Made by a program: the position numbers and the translations under genes. 62,459 bases of DNA, taken from a bacterium. Its GTDB lineage: Bacteria > Actinomycetota > Acidimicrobiia > Acidimicrobiales > Bin134. Location of the stretch: assembly GCA_026708015.1 (NCBI GenBank), contig JAPOVT010000004.1, forward strand, positions 1 through 62,459, written 5' to 3'. The notes beneath the pieces were generated by a model that had not been told where the DNA came from, did no database searches, and saw nothing but the letters and a program-made list of their open reading frames with translations. Position 1 is the stretch's first letter. The number at the start of each line of letters is the position of its first letter. Positions 1 through 8,780 of this stretch are shown here, piece by piece.

Positions 1-154
1 GACCACATCAAATGAAAACCATCACGACCGGTTACACAAAAAAACTGACAGACCCTGCTCGCTCTGCTTCCCTGCCCTAGATCTAAGAGGCCTCAGCGAG
101 AAAAGGGCGGTAGGAACTGTCACTTGGGGGTCTGTAAAAAACTGACAGACCCCC
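1..154. mobile_element. Transposon-end-like repeats (possible IS256-type terminus)
   Basis: A 17-base sequence (AAAAAACTGACAGACCC) occurs at 39-55 and again at 136-152. The second copy is part of an inverted repeat whose arms are 126-135 and 145-154. Read on the minus strand both copies begin GGGTCTGTCAGTTTTTT, which resembles the terminal repeats I associate with IS256-family elements. The restriction-gene reading frame at 155-654 stops matching its family exactly at this boundary, so the element end probably disrupts it. No transposase is visible because the window starts here. The family name is a guess from end sequence only; the repeat and the broken gene are direct observations. Confidence 0.4.
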
Positions 155-654
155 CGTTGCCATTTTCAGGCCCAGACGTGGAAGCCCGTCGTTGTGGATC
201 TTGTTCGCTTGGTCCAACCTCGGCCGATAATCCGACGCTCCGTGATGTCTACCAGCCACCTCTGCCAAATAGATCGCAGTCTCAGCCGCTTCTCTCTGAC
301 AGAAGAACACTGGCTCATCACGAGTCGGCGGACCAGCCGACCAGTAAGACAAGAGCTTTCTTGAATAGGGGGTGACCCCCGGATAGTCGCGCGCCCGCCA
401 AAGCTCGACTTCGCGGCGCACATCGTTTATCAGGGCGTTTTTTTGATCCGCTCACCGGTGGTGTCGAAGTCGAGCTGACCCTGCTCTCCTGTCTTCTTTC
501 GCTTCTTCGGTGTAGGGACCGGGATGAACGACTCGCTTGGTCTTCGCCCCTCTAGAACTTCTCCAGTGGGACCATGGGCACCAATCTCGAAATGGGTCTG
601 CGGTTCTTCAAATGGCGAATTGAGGACCGGATTCTCCATCCCCTCAGTTGCCAT
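155..654 (-). pseudogene. Type III restriction/DEAD-helicase N-terminus, frameshifted and truncated
   Basis: Two adjacent minus-strand frames together match the N-terminus of the large restriction-endonuclease/helicase family often annotated as type III Res or BPTD_3080-like. The first piece (654 down to about 440) contains ENPVLNSPFEEP and a GRRPSE stretch. The second (about 421 down to 155) contains PVFFCQREAAETAIYL and ends at LKMATG, where the family continues into the Walker A GTGKT. The frames are joined by adding one base to the 7-base T run at 438-444 (A run on the coding strand), so a single-base deletion or read error splits the gene. The missing Walker A and everything after it mean no active enzyme. 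The start is uncertain: an in-frame ATG lies at 714, but family similarity begins near 639-654. I see no gene in 655-790. Confidence 0.7.
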
Positions 655-790
655 TTCCTTCTGCGGCCTGCCTTTCGCCGGATTCGCGCATCCATTCATC
701 CTTCCAGAAAGCAACGGAACTTTATAGGAGGAGGCTTGCCTACTACTGCGTCACGTATTGGAAGAAGACGCTTTGGTGACGGCTACCCGA

Positions 791-1819
791 TCAGGCCGCG
801 ACCGCGCCTCCGACTACCAGATCTCCCTGATAGAAGACCACCGCCTGGCCGGGGGCCACGCGGCGCTGGGGCTCAGCCCAGTTCACTCTGCCCGCCTGAT
901 CCACCACTCCAACCGCAGGGGTGCCGTGGGCGCTCACCTGGATGTCGAGCGGGCCATCCACCTCTCCGTCGGCCCATTGGATCTCGATCACTTCTTGGGT
1001 CGGCGTGTACAGCATTTCTCGTCGTCCCACGGTCACCCGACCCCCGGCTATGTCCACATCGGTCACATACCGGGGCTCGTCGGTGCCGCCTAGGTTGAGG
1101 CCTCGGCGCTGGCCGATGGTCACCGTTTGCACGGTCTCAACGGTGCTCAACACCGTCCCGTCGGTGTCCACCACGGTGGCGGGCGACTCGCCCAGGCGAC
1201 GAGACAGAAATCCCTGACGTCCCCCGGCCCGGTTGGCAATGAAACACACGTCCTGGCTGTCGGGTTTGGCCGAGTTCCGTAGGCCGAGGGCGGCGGCCCG
1301 ATCCCGTACCTCGGCTTTGGTCAAGTGGCCGATGGGCAGCATCAGTCGGGCCATCTGCTGCTGACCCAGCATGTAGAGCACGTAGGACTGGTCTTTGGCC
1401 GCGTCCACGCCCCGCCGCACCCGGAATCCGCCGCCAGCCGCCTCCAGGCGAGCGTGATGGCCGGTGGCCACCACGTCGAATCCCAGCGCGTCGGCTCGCA
1501 CCATCAGCTTGTCGAATTTGATGTGGCGGTTGCACTCGATACAAGGGTTTGGCGTCAGCCCAACGGCGTGGTCGTCCACATACGGAGCCACCACCCGCTG
1601 GTCGAAGGCATCGCCGAAGTTGAACACATGGTGTTGCAAGCCCAGGAGATCGGCCACCCGGCGGGCATCCTCCACATCCGACACTGAGCAGCACCCGGTG
1701 TCCGACTCGCCGCCCCACAGCTTGAGGGTGACGCCCACCACCTCGTGGCCCTGCTCGGCCAGCATGGCGGCCGCCACCGAGGAGTCCACGCCCCCCGACA
1801 TCGCCGCCAAAACCCGCAT
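791..1819 (-). CDS. mnmA: tRNA-specific 2-thiouridylase MnmA
   Basis: MnmA thiolates U34 of Lys, Glu and Gln tRNAs in the cytoplasm, using ATP and sulfur relayed from a cysteine desulfurase. The 342-residue protein begins with the PP-loop MSGGVDSSVAA, which binds ATP. It has the catalytic cysteine in TPNPCIECNR (about residue 92) and the second cysteine in SQDVCFIAN (about 190). Length is close to the usual 350-370. It lies 17 bases downstream of a cysteine desulfurase gene on the same strand, so sulfur donor and acceptor are probably co-transcribed. The ATG start is followed directly by the PP-loop, so the N-terminus is secure. Confidence 0.95.
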   Translation of the reverse strand: MRVLAAMSGGVDSSVAAAMLAEQGHEVVGVTLKLWGGESDTGCCSVSDVEDARRVADLLGLQHHVFNFGDAFDQRVVAPYVDDHAVGLTPNPCIECNRHIKFDKLMVRADALGFDVVATGHHARLEAAGGGFRVRRGVDAAKDQSYVLYMLGQQQMARLMLPIGHLTKAEVRDRAAALGLRNSAKPDSQDVCFIANRAGGRQGFLSRRLGESPATVVDTDGTVLSTVETVQTVTIGQRRGLNLGGTDEPRYVTDVDIAGGRVTVGRREMLYTPTQEVIEIQWADGEVDGPLDIQVSAHGTPAVGVVDQAGRVNWAEPQRRVAPGQAVVFYQGDLVVGGAVAA

Positions 1820-1836
1820 CGCCTCGGCCCTTTCCC

Positions 1837-2988
1837 CTAGCCCTTGCCGTAGGCCCGCAGCCGGGCCACCGCGTCGGGAACCACAGCCAGCGCCCGGTCG
1901 ATGTCGGCGTCGGCGGTCTCATAGCCCAGCGAGAGCCGCAGCGATCCTCCGGCCAGCATCCGGTCATAGCCCATGGCGGCCAGCACATGGGAGGGGTCCT
2001 GTGCCCCGCTGGAGCACGACGATGCCGCTGAGGCGTACACCCCGGCATCCTCCAGCAGAAACAGCAGCGCCTCCGACTCGATGCCCTCGAAACAGAGGTG
2101 GGCCGACCCGGCCACCTTGCCCGACCTCTCCCCGGTTTCAACGGTGTCGGGCACTGCATCCAGGATTCCATCCACCAGCTGATCCCGCAGACCGGCCAGA
2201 CGAACCACCTGTTCGGCCCTACTCTTCAGCACCACTTCGGCAGCCGCGGCCATACCAACAATGCCCGCAGCGTTGTGGGTACCCGAACGCAATCCCCGCT
2301 CCTGGCCGCCGCCAAGCAGCAGCGGCGAGAGCTCCACACCATCACGCACCACCAGCGCCCCCACACCTTTGGGACCGCCGAACTTGTGGGCGCTCACGGA
2401 AATCAGATCCGCTCCCGCGGCCTGCGAGGCCACGTCCAGCCAGGGAAAGGCCTGCACCGCGTCGGTGTGAAGCACCGCATTGGGAGCCGAAGCGCGAACC
2501 ACTTCAGCCACCTTTGCCAACGGTTGCACCATGCCGGTCTCGTTGTTGGCCAACATCACCGACACCACGGTCACATCGTCGTCCAGGGCCGCGGCCAAGG
2601 CATCCAGGTCGATCACCCCGGCCGCGTCCACCGCCACCACCCGGCCACCTAAATGCTCCACCGGCTCCAATACCGCGTGATGCTCGATGGCCGAGCACAC
2701 CGTCACCCCGCCGACCTTCATGTGCCGACCTACCACCGCCAGATTGTCGCCCTCGGTGCCCCCGCCGGTGAACACGATCTCCCCGGGCTCTGAGCCCAAA
2801 GCCTCGGCCATCACGTCGCGGGCGTCGTCGATTCGACGGCGGGTGTCCCGGGCCATCCGATGAGCGCCGGTGGGGTTGGCATAGAGCTCCCGGTGCAAAG
2901 GAACCATGGCCTCCACCGCTTCCGAGCACAGCGGGGTTGAGGCGGCATTGTCCAGATATGCGATCGCCTCAGATGCCATGACAACCAT
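1837..2988 (-). CDS. Cysteine desulfurase (IscS/NifS family)
   Basis: A PLP-dependent enzyme that takes sulfur from L-cysteine to form an enzyme persulfide for tRNA thiolation and iron-sulfur clusters. The 383-residue sequence carries the PLP lysine in SAHKFGGPKG and the persulfide cysteine in SSCSSGAQDPSHVL near the C-terminus. The N-terminal AYLDNAASTPL is typical of the family. It precedes mnmA in the same transcription unit and follows a DsbA-like gene by 7 bases. That pairing suggests MnmA is at least one client. A second ATG three codons in is an alternative start. Confidence 0.93.
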   Translation of the reverse strand: MVVMASEAIAYLDNAASTPLCSEAVEAMVPLHRELYANPTGAHRMARDTRRRIDDARDVMAEALGSEPGEIVFTGGGTEGDNLAVVGRHMKVGGVTVCSAIEHHAVLEPVEHLGGRVVAVDAAGVIDLDALAAALDDDVTVVSVMLANNETGMVQPLAKVAEVVRASAPNAVLHTDAVQAFPWLDVASQAAGADLISVSAHKFGGPKGVGALVVRDGVELSPLLLGGGQERGLRSGTHNAAGIVGMAAAAEVVLKSRAEQVVRLAGLRDQLVDGILDAVPDTVETGERSGKVAGSAHLCFEGIESEALLFLLEDAGVYASAASSCSSGAQDPSHVLAAMGYDRMLAGGSLRLSLGYETADADIDRALAVVPDAVARLRAYGKG

Positions 2989-2995
2989 CTTTCTT

Positions 2996-3652
2996 CTACA
3001 CCGAGGGGAATACCAGGTCGTCGCGCCGAGAGCGCTTGAGCTCGGCGAACGAAGGCCACTCGGCCAGCGTCACCACCGCGTCCCACAAGCGCACGGCCTC
3101 CTCCGGGGGTGGCACTTGGCTCACCACCGGTCCGAAGAACGAGGTGAAACCTCCGTTGTGGTGAAAGGTGATGATCGGAGTTCCCACATCTCTCCCGGTA
3201 CGGCTCAGCGCCTCTTCGGTGGAGTCTCGCAGCGCATCATCCAGCGACTCGTCCTCGGCCGCCGCCACCGACTCCGGCGAAAGGCCGGCCATTTCCAGTG
3301 CGCCCGCCAAGTGCCCGTCGGAAGCCACCTCGCCCATGGCCGAGCGAATATCCGCATCGGGATTCCAAATGGTTGACCCGTAGGCGGTGTACAGGTCGCC
3401 AGATGCGGCCGCGCCATGCTGCTCGCGTACCGCCTGGGCCACCCGCAACATGCGCCGGCCCTTGTGGTGCAGTTCCTGATAGCCCTCAGGAAAGTCGTCG
3501 TAGTCGCTGTCCTCGTTGAGGATCGACAGGCAGATCAGCCGCCAGTCCACCGAGTAGTCCCGCTGGCGGGCCACATCGGTCACCCACCGAGAAGTGAGCC
3601 ACGCGAACGGGCAGATCGGATCCCAGAAGAACTCGATGTCGGCGTTGGGCAT
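2996..3652 (-). CDS. DsbA-like thioredoxin-fold protein, Rv2466c family
   Basis: 218 residues with the DsbA-type thioredoxin fold. The N-terminus has FFWDPICPFAWLTSRW, like the mycobacterial mycothiol-dependent reductase Rv2466c, and later GTPIITFHHNG and FFGPVVSQVP match the cis-Pro region and C-terminus of that family. The active-site motif is CPFA, not the CPWC I recall for Rv2466c, so the resolving cysteine is replaced by Ala. This would favour a monothiol mechanism with mycothiol as co-substrate; that is inference. No signal peptide is seen, so it is cytoplasmic. It is the first gene of the leftward unit with the cysteine desulfurase and mnmA, and is divergent from the SRPBCC gene. Confidence 0.8.
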   Translation of the reverse strand: MPNADIEFFWDPICPFAWLTSRWVTDVARQRDYSVDWRLICLSILNEDSDYDDFPEGYQELHHKGRRMLRVAQAVREQHGAAASGDLYTAYGSTIWNPDADIRSAMGEVASDGHLAGALEMAGLSPESVAAAEDESLDDALRDSTEEALSRTGRDVGTPIITFHHNGGFTSFFGPVVSQVPPPEEAVRLWDAVVTLAEWPSFAELKRSRRDDLVFPSV

Positions 3653-3735
3653 GGCCTGAATTCTACGGTGCCGCCGCTTCTTTCGACCTCACGGACCGCT
3701 CTTAGGCCGCCACACCCACTTTAGAATCAGAGCGA

Positions 3736-4170
3736 ATGGCCAGGATAAGGGTTTCCACCACCATCGAGGCGCCCACCGACGCGGTGTGGGAGTACGTGCG
3801 CCGTATCGACTCCCATACCGAGTGGATGGCCGACGCTGAGTCGATTTCCTTTCGCAGTCCCCAGACTGAAGGGGTAGGAACAGCTTTCGACTGCCGAACC
3901 AAGATCGGCCCCTTCCGCCTCAACGACGCCATGGTGGTCACCGAATGGGCCGAGAAGGAGGCCATCGGCGTACGCCACACCGGATTGGTCACCGGCGAGG
4001 GACGCTTCACCCTCGCGCCGGCAGGCACTGACCGCACCGAATTCTGCTGGACCGAGGAGCTCCAGTTCCCCTGGTGGATGGGGGGTCTGCTGGGCGACAT
4101 TGTCGGGGCCCGCATCCTCGAGTGGATATGGCGCCACAATCTGAAGACGCTGCGGGCCCAGCTCGCCTAG
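3736..4170 (+). CDS. SRPBCC family protein (polyketide cyclase/dehydrase-like)
   Basis: 144 residues with the START/Bet v1-like pattern: an N-terminal strand ARIRVSTTIEAPTDAVWEYV, a central sheet and a long C-terminal helix starting near LGDIVGARILEWIW. Such proteins form a cavity for hydrophobic ligands, and the ligand cannot be predicted here. It is transcribed alone on the plus strand, divergent from the DsbA-like gene. Its stop overlaps the last 4 bases of the convergent rhomboid gene. Confidence 0.8.
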   Translation: MARIRVSTTIEAPTDAVWEYVRRIDSHTEWMADAESISFRSPQTEGVGTAFDCRTKIGPFRLNDAMVVTEWAEKEAIGVRHTGLVTGEGRFTLAPAGTDRTEFCWTEELQFPWWMGGLLGDIVGARILEWIWRHNLKTLRAQLA

Positions 4171-4862
4171 CCGACAATAAGAACCACGGTGGAGCGACTG
4201 GCAGCCCATAGGGCGCCGACTAAGGAAGCCCCGGCCACCACAACCGCGGCAAGTACCGGAATCACGGTGGTGTGCTGCCGGCGGCGGATCGCCTGGGCGG
4301 CGGCGGCTCCCACGAGAAAGCCGCCAATGAGCCCCCCGATGTGGCCACCCAGCGAAACCGACCGAACAGTGAAGCTGATCACCAAGTTGATGGCCAGAAT
4401 CGGCCCAATCGGGGTCTGGAACAACCCCACCCCTTGGACCAAGTACAAAGCCGCAAGAGCGCCCATCAATCCGAAAATGGCACCCGATGCCCCGGCGACC
4501 AGTGAGTTGGGCGTCTCGATCAATGCTCCAAACGATCCGCTTACCAACGAAGACAAGTACACCGCCAAGAACGGGATCTTCGCCAGAGATTGCTCAAGCG
4601 CCAGACCCAGGATGTAGAGCGAGAACATGTTCACTGCGAGATGGAACATGCCATGGTGCAAGAAACCGCCGGTGAACACCCGCCACCACTCGTCCAAGTA
4701 CTCGATGTTTCCCCCCAGCGTGGCAGCACGGTATACGAGACCGTTTCCATCGCCGCCCCCACCCAAGCTATCCCCCATGGCGATGCCGACAATGAACACC
4801 GCCACATTGGCGGCGATGAGCGCATAGCTGACGTACCAGGTGTCGGTTCGCTGCGGGATCAT
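4167..4862 (-). CDS. Rhomboid family intramembrane serine protease
   Basis: 231 residues, about six hydrophobic helices. The catalytic Ser lies in GASGAIFGLMGA (about residue 126), and the His in SLGGHIGGLIGG (about 173). The helix HHGMFHLAVNMFSLYILG carries the conserved His and Asn that help form the oxyanion site. It should cleave single-pass membrane proteins within the membrane; no substrate is indicated. The gene is convergent with the SRPBCC gene and 15 bases downstream of the Nfu gene. Confidence 0.92.
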   Translation of the reverse strand: MIPQRTDTWYVSYALIAANVAVFIVGIAMGDSLGGGGDGNGLVYRAATLGGNIEYLDEWWRVFTGGFLHHGMFHLAVNMFSLYILGLALEQSLAKIPFLAVYLSSLVSGSFGALIETPNSLVAGASGAIFGLMGALAALYLVQGVGLFQTPIGPILAINLVISFTVRSVSLGGHIGGLIGGFLVGAAAAQAIRRRQHTTVIPVLAAVVVAGASLVGALWAASRSTVVLIVG

Positions 4863-4877
4863 GGTCGCAGAATTCAG

Positions 4878-5186
4878 CTACAAACCAACCGGTGAACCAT
4901 CGCTCAGCAGGTTCTGGCCCACGTTCACCACCTCGGTGACCCCTTCAACCCGGTCTTTGAGAATGCGCTCCACCCCGGCCTTGAGCGTCACCGTTGAGGC
5001 CGGGCAGCTCACACATGCGCCAACGAGCTCCACGCTGACCACGCCGGTTTCCTCATCCACCCCTCGCAAGAAGATATCGCCGTCGTCAGCCTGCACTGCG
5101 GGACGTATGGCCTCGATAACCTTGGCGACCGCGTCTTGCACACCCTCCATTCTCTCAGCAGGCGAAGCGTTCGCCAACCCTCCCAC
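4878..5186 (-). CDS. NifU C-terminal (Nfu-type) iron-sulfur scaffold
   Basis: 102 residues covering a single Nfu domain: IRPAVQADDGDIFLRGVDEE, then the cluster-binding CxxC in GACVSCPASTVTLK, then GVERILKDRVEGV. The family assembles and delivers Fe-S clusters. It is short because it lacks the degenerate A-type domain of the NfuA proteins of Proteobacteria, as is usual in Actinobacteria. It precedes the rhomboid gene on the same strand and lies about 2 kb from the cysteine desulfurase gene. Confidence 0.9.
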   Translation of the reverse strand: MGGLANASPAERMEGVQDAVAKVIEAIRPAVQADDGDIFLRGVDEETGVVSVELVGACVSCPASTVTLKAGVERILKDRVEGVTEVVNVGQNLLSDGSPVGL

Positions 5187-5233
5187 TGATCTCGCTTGAT
5201 CGAATCCAGCAAGCGTCTGGCAGAATCGCCACT

Positions 5234-5368
5234 GTGGAATTGCTGGCCCACCAGGGCGGTTGGGACGAGATTCTCTTGGTGGCCGCCCCGCTAGCCCTAC
5301 TCGCCGGCCTGTTGTTCCTTGCTAATCGCCGGGCTTCTCGTGGCGGACATCGGCGCCCAAAGCACTGA
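5234..5368 (+). CDS. Small single-pass membrane protein (44 residues, unknown)
   Basis: A GTG-started frame encodes 44 residues: a short polar N-terminus (ELLAHQGGWDEI), one hydrophobic segment of about 20 residues (LLVAAPLALLAGLLFLANRR) and a basic tail. The last 47 bases overlap the convergent murA end. The layout (polar start, one membrane span, Arg/Lys tail inside) is plausible for a real micro-protein. There is no clear ribosome site and no known function, so it could be chance. Confidence 0.4.
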   Translation: MELLAHQGGWDEILLVAAPLALLAGLLFLANRRASRGGHRRPKH

Positions 5369-6614
5369 GCTTGTCGGCGAAGTTCTCGTAGCCCCGGTCG
5401 ATGTGGTGAGGATCGGAAACCACAGTGAGACCATCGGCAGCTAGTCCAGCAACCACCAGGGCCGCCCCCGCCCGGATATCGGATGCCCGTACCGGTGCCC
5501 CGCTGAGCCGTTCCACACCCCGGATTACCGCGTGGTGGCCCTCAGTGCGGATATCGGCGCCCATCCGAACCAGTTCGTCCACGTAGCGGAACCGCCCTGA
5601 GAACAGATTCTCGGTGACAATCCCCACCCCTTCAGCCACCGACAGCATGGCCACCAGCAGCGGCTTGCAGTCGGTGGGAAGGCCGGGATAGGGCAGCGTG
5701 GACACATCAGCAGAGCGGAGGCGACCGCTGCACATGGCCCAAACACCGTCGGGGTCGGACGAGGTCCGCACCCCCATATCCCCCAGCTTGCGGCACAGCA
5801 TCGCCATATGGTCGAGACGGGCGCCCACCAGGGTGATCTCCCCGCCGGCCACACCGAGGGCGGCCATGAACGTGGCTGCTTCGATCCGGTCGCTCACCAC
5901 CGTGTACTCCACCGGACGGAGCCCCTCTACCCCCTCAACCGTGATGGTAGACGTACCCGCCCCGATGACGTGGCCACCCATGTGGTTCAAGAAGCCGGCC
6001 AGATCGGCGATCTCCGGCTCTCGGGCGGCGTTGTCGATGACTGTGGTTCCCTTGGCCAAAACGGCAGCCATCATCACGTTCTCAGTCGCGCCCACGCTGG
6101 GATACTCCAGCAACACGGAATTTCCCACCAGATTGTCGGCAGTGGCGTAGACGTCCCCGCCGGATATCTCAAACCGACAGCCGATGGCCTCCAGCCCGGC
6201 AATGTGCATGTCGATGGGCCGAGGACCAAAGTCGTCTCCGCCAGGCAGAGCCACCCGGGCATGCCCGGTCCCGGCCAGCAGCGGGCCGAGCACCGCTGTG
6301 GAAGCCCGCAATTGCTCGGTCAGCGCATAAGGCGCCTCGGGAGCGATGGCTGCGGGACGCTCAATGACGAGAGCGTCGTCCGTCCGGCTGACCGAGACCC
6401 CCATCGACCGCAATACATCGGCCATCACTGTCACATCGTCGATGTCGGGCACATTGCGGATTGTGAACGTGCCCTCGGTGAGCAGGCAGGCAGCCATGAG
6501 CTTCAGCACCGAGTTCTTTGCCCCGCTGATAGCCACCGACCCCTCTAAGGGACCACTGCCCCGCACCTCGATGCGATCCTGCCGATCGAAGTCCTCCTGA
6601 TGGACACGCTCCAC
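5322..6614 (-). CDS. murA: UDP-N-acetylglucosamine 1-carboxyvinyltransferase MurA
   Basis: MurA transfers enolpyruvate from PEP to UDP-GlcNAc, the first committed step of peptidoglycan synthesis, in the cytoplasm. The 430-residue protein has the conserved SGAKNSVLKLMAA near the N-terminus and a full two-domain length. The loop that normally reads PGGC carries PGGDDFGPRP, so Asp127 replaces the PEP-binding Cys (Cys115 in E. coli numbering). M. tuberculosis and Chlamydia have the same change, which is linked to natural fosfomycin resistance. The gene is divergent from the MFS permease across 88 bases. Confidence 0.96.
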   Translation of the reverse strand: MERVHQEDFDRQDRIEVRGSGPLEGSVAISGAKNSVLKLMAACLLTEGTFTIRNVPDIDDVTVMADVLRSMGVSVSRTDDALVIERPAAIAPEAPYALTEQLRASTAVLGPLLAGTGHARVALPGGDDFGPRPIDMHIAGLEAIGCRFEISGGDVYATADNLVGNSVLLEYPSVGATENVMMAAVLAKGTTVIDNAAREPEIADLAGFLNHMGGHVIGAGTSTITVEGVEGLRPVEYTVVSDRIEAATFMAALGVAGGEITLVGARLDHMAMLCRKLGDMGVRTSSDPDGVWAMCSGRLRSADVSTLPYPGLPTDCKPLLVAMLSVAEGVGIVTENLFSGRFRYVDELVRMGADIRTEGHHAVIRGVERLSGAPVRASDIRAGAALVVAGLAADGLTVVSDPHHIDRGYENFADKLSALGADVRHEKPGD

Positions 6615-6702
6615 CCGACAAGTATGGTCCCCGCAGCCCCGCTCAGACAGTCATGGGTAACCACGGGCGTATGCGGCTCAAAACTAAACTCCTCTCCATT
6701 CC

Positions 6703-8214
6703 ATGGCCCGAGTGATCTCTCGTCGCGTTCTGAGCAACGATGCCGCCGATGGGGTACTGAACGGGCCCCACGGCTTGCTGACCCCCCGCTCCGACATCGT
6801 CTTGGAACGCGCCGAGGGCGATGGCGCCTTTACCGCCGTAGAAGGGCCAATGGATCACTACCGCCGATTGGTCACCATCGAGCCGATCGGCTCTGATCAG
6901 GTAGAGATCACCGAACGGTTCGACTATCGACTGGCCATCCCAGTTTGGTGGGTGCTCTTCACCATCCCAGTCAGCCGTGCTCTGCGCCAAGGACGAGACC
7001 TTCCTTGGTGGCATCCCCCCGACCGCTTCACCGCCCGGCAGGCTCAGATCGTGGCGCTTCTGGCCATCCTGGCCGTGATCGCCGGATTCTTGGGGACGCT
7101 GCTCGGCCAGACAATCACCTTCGCCCGAGACGAGTTTGGAGAGAGCAAATCAGCCGCCGGCATTGCCCTGTCGCTGATCCGACTCAGCATCCTGATTACG
7201 GTGGCTGTAGCCGCGGTTGCCGACCGGAAGGGCCGTCGGCGCACTCTGCTCTATGCCGCATTTGGCGCCATCTTGGCCTCCGCAGCGACATCCTTGGTTG
7301 CCAATTTGGCCACCTTGACCGCAGTCCAAGCAATCTCCCGGGGACTTTCCCACGCCATGGCCCTGCTCATCTTTGTGTTCGCCCTCGAAGAGGCACCGGC
7401 CGGCTCCCGGGCCTTTGTGGCCTCCATGCTGGGGTTGGCCGCTGGGTTGGGCTCGGGAATTGCCGTCGGGTCCGTGCCGTTGGCCGACCTGGGGGTAACC
7501 GCGTGGCGACTCAGCTTCGTAGTGGCACTGGCCGGACTGCCTCTGGTGTTATTCGCGGCCCGCAGGCTGCCCGAATCCCAGCGATTCGAATCTGCCCGAC
7601 GACAGCCTCGAGCAAAATTGCCAACGGAGTACCCCTTCCGACTGCTGCTGCTGGCCGTGACCTCGTTTGCCGTACTGCTGTTCGCCGCCCCGGCCTCTCA
7701 ACTGCAAAACGACTTCCTACGGGACGAACGGGGCTTTAGCGCTACCAAGATCACGATCTTCACCCTGCTCACCGCCTGGACGGCAGGTCCGGGCATGCTC
7801 ATCGCCGGCAAGCTGGCCGACCTTCGGGGTCGACGGGTCCTTGCCTCGATCGGCGTGAGCGGCGGCGCGTTGTTCGCCCTATGGCACTTCACCCTGGCGG
7901 GTTGGCCCATGTGGGTCCTCATAGCAATCGGAACATTCATGACCGCCACGACCGTGCCGACGCTGGGGGTGTACCGAGCAGAAATGTTCGGCACCATGCG
8001 AAGGTCGGAGTCCAACGGACTCCTCGGCATTGCCGGTGTTGCCGGCAGTGCCGCCGGACTCGCTGCCGCCGGAGTAATGGCCGACGCCTGGGGCTACGGC
8101 ACCGCGTTCACCGTCCTGGTAGCCGGCCCAATCCTCGTCGCCATCCTGGTGCTGCTCTTCTATCCGGAGACCACCAGGAGATCGTTGGAGGAGCTCAACC
8201 CCGAGGACGCTTAG
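6703..8214 (+). CDS. MFS transporter with N-terminal soluble domain
   Basis: 503 residues. Roughly the first 95 residues are soluble and resemble an SRPBCC-type fold (strand-rich, ending ITERFDYRLAIPVWWVLF). About 12 membrane helices of the major facilitator superfamily follow. The loop DRKGRRRTLLYAAFG between helices 2 and 3 is the MFS signature, and a second half-signature occurs at DLRGRRVLASIG. The substrate is unknown. The soluble head may bind the transported lipid-like compound, but this is inference. The final bases overlap the convergent hydrolase gene by 4. Confidence 0.85.
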   Translation: MARVISRRVLSNDAADGVLNGPHGLLTPRSDIVLERAEGDGAFTAVEGPMDHYRRLVTIEPIGSDQVEITERFDYRLAIPVWWVLFTIPVSRALRQGRDLPWWHPPDRFTARQAQIVALLAILAVIAGFLGTLLGQTITFARDEFGESKSAAGIALSLIRLSILITVAVAAVADRKGRRRTLLYAAFGAILASAATSLVANLATLTAVQAISRGLSHAMALLIFVFALEEAPAGSRAFVASMLGLAAGLGSGIAVGSVPLADLGVTAWRLSFVVALAGLPLVLFAARRLPESQRFESARRQPRAKLPTEYPFRLLLLAVTSFAVLLFAAPASQLQNDFLRDERGFSATKITIFTLLTAWTAGPGMLIAGKLADLRGRRVLASIGVSGGALFALWHFTLAGWPMWVLIAIGTFMTATTVPTLGVYRAEMFGTMRRSESNGLLGIAGVAGSAAGLAAAGVMADAWGYGTAFTVLVAGPILVAILVLLFYPETTRRSLEELNPEDA

Positions 8215-8780
8215 AGATCTTCCAACCAGCCTGATACCGCGCCGACGATCTCCGCATCAGCCTTCTTCGGGTCGTGACCCTCGCCTTCGAGCCACACAGT
8301 GGTCACCGGGCCCTTGATGGCAGGCAAATGCTGCTCGAACTCCTCGGGGGTGCCAAACGGGTCACGGTCTCCGGAGATGAACAAGCAGGGAACCTCTATG
8401 GCGTCGAAATGCTCAGTTCGCAGATTCTCAGGTTTCTTCGGCGGGTGCAGCGGATAGCTCAACAGCACCAGGCCAGCGGCGGGCATCCCCTCGGCCACCG
8501 CCATCGAGCACATCCTCCCACCCATCGACCGGCCCCCCAATACCAAATGGCCAGGCTCAACCTCCCAACGCCGGGCAATGGCCGGAATCTCCTCTCGCAA
8601 GAAGGCCAGCAGTTTGGGGGCCCGATCAGGGGGTCGACGGCCCTGATTCCGATAGGGGAAGTTGATTCGCTCCACCGGCAGCGGGGTCAAGCCCTCGGCG
8701 ATGGCCACCAATGTGTGCTGGTCGCGATCTCCACCGGCACCGTGGGTCAGCACCAAGCCTTCGACCGTGCGGGCGGCCAT
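8211..8780 (-). CDS. Alpha/beta hydrolase, TEX30/KANL3-like
   Basis: 189 residues of a small alpha/beta hydrolase: LTHGAGGDRDQH forms the oxyanion strand, GGRSMGGRMCSM carries the nucleophile Ser, SGDRDPFG the Asp, and EGEGHDPKK the His. This arrangement matches the dienelactone-hydrolase-like TEX30/KANL3 group. The substrate is unknown. Its start abuts the stop of the zinc-ribbon gene upstream on the same strand, so the two are probably co-transcribed. Confidence 0.85.
   Translation of the reverse strand: MAARTVEGLVLTHGAGGDRDQHTLVAIAEGLTPLPVERINFPYRNQGRRPPDRAPKLLAFLREEIPAIARRWEVEPGHLVLGGRSMGGRMCSMAVAEGMPAAGLVLLSYPLHPPKKPENLRTEHFDAIEVPCLFISGDRDPFGTPEEFEQHLPAIKGPVTTVWLEGEGHDPKKADAEIVGAVSGWLEDL

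Noticed and set aside
1464..2771. 435-residue plus-strand open frame across mnmA and the cysteine desulfurase
   Set aside because: It is antisense to two firm genes, rich in Pro/Arg/Ser, and has no domain; it results from GC-biased codon positions.
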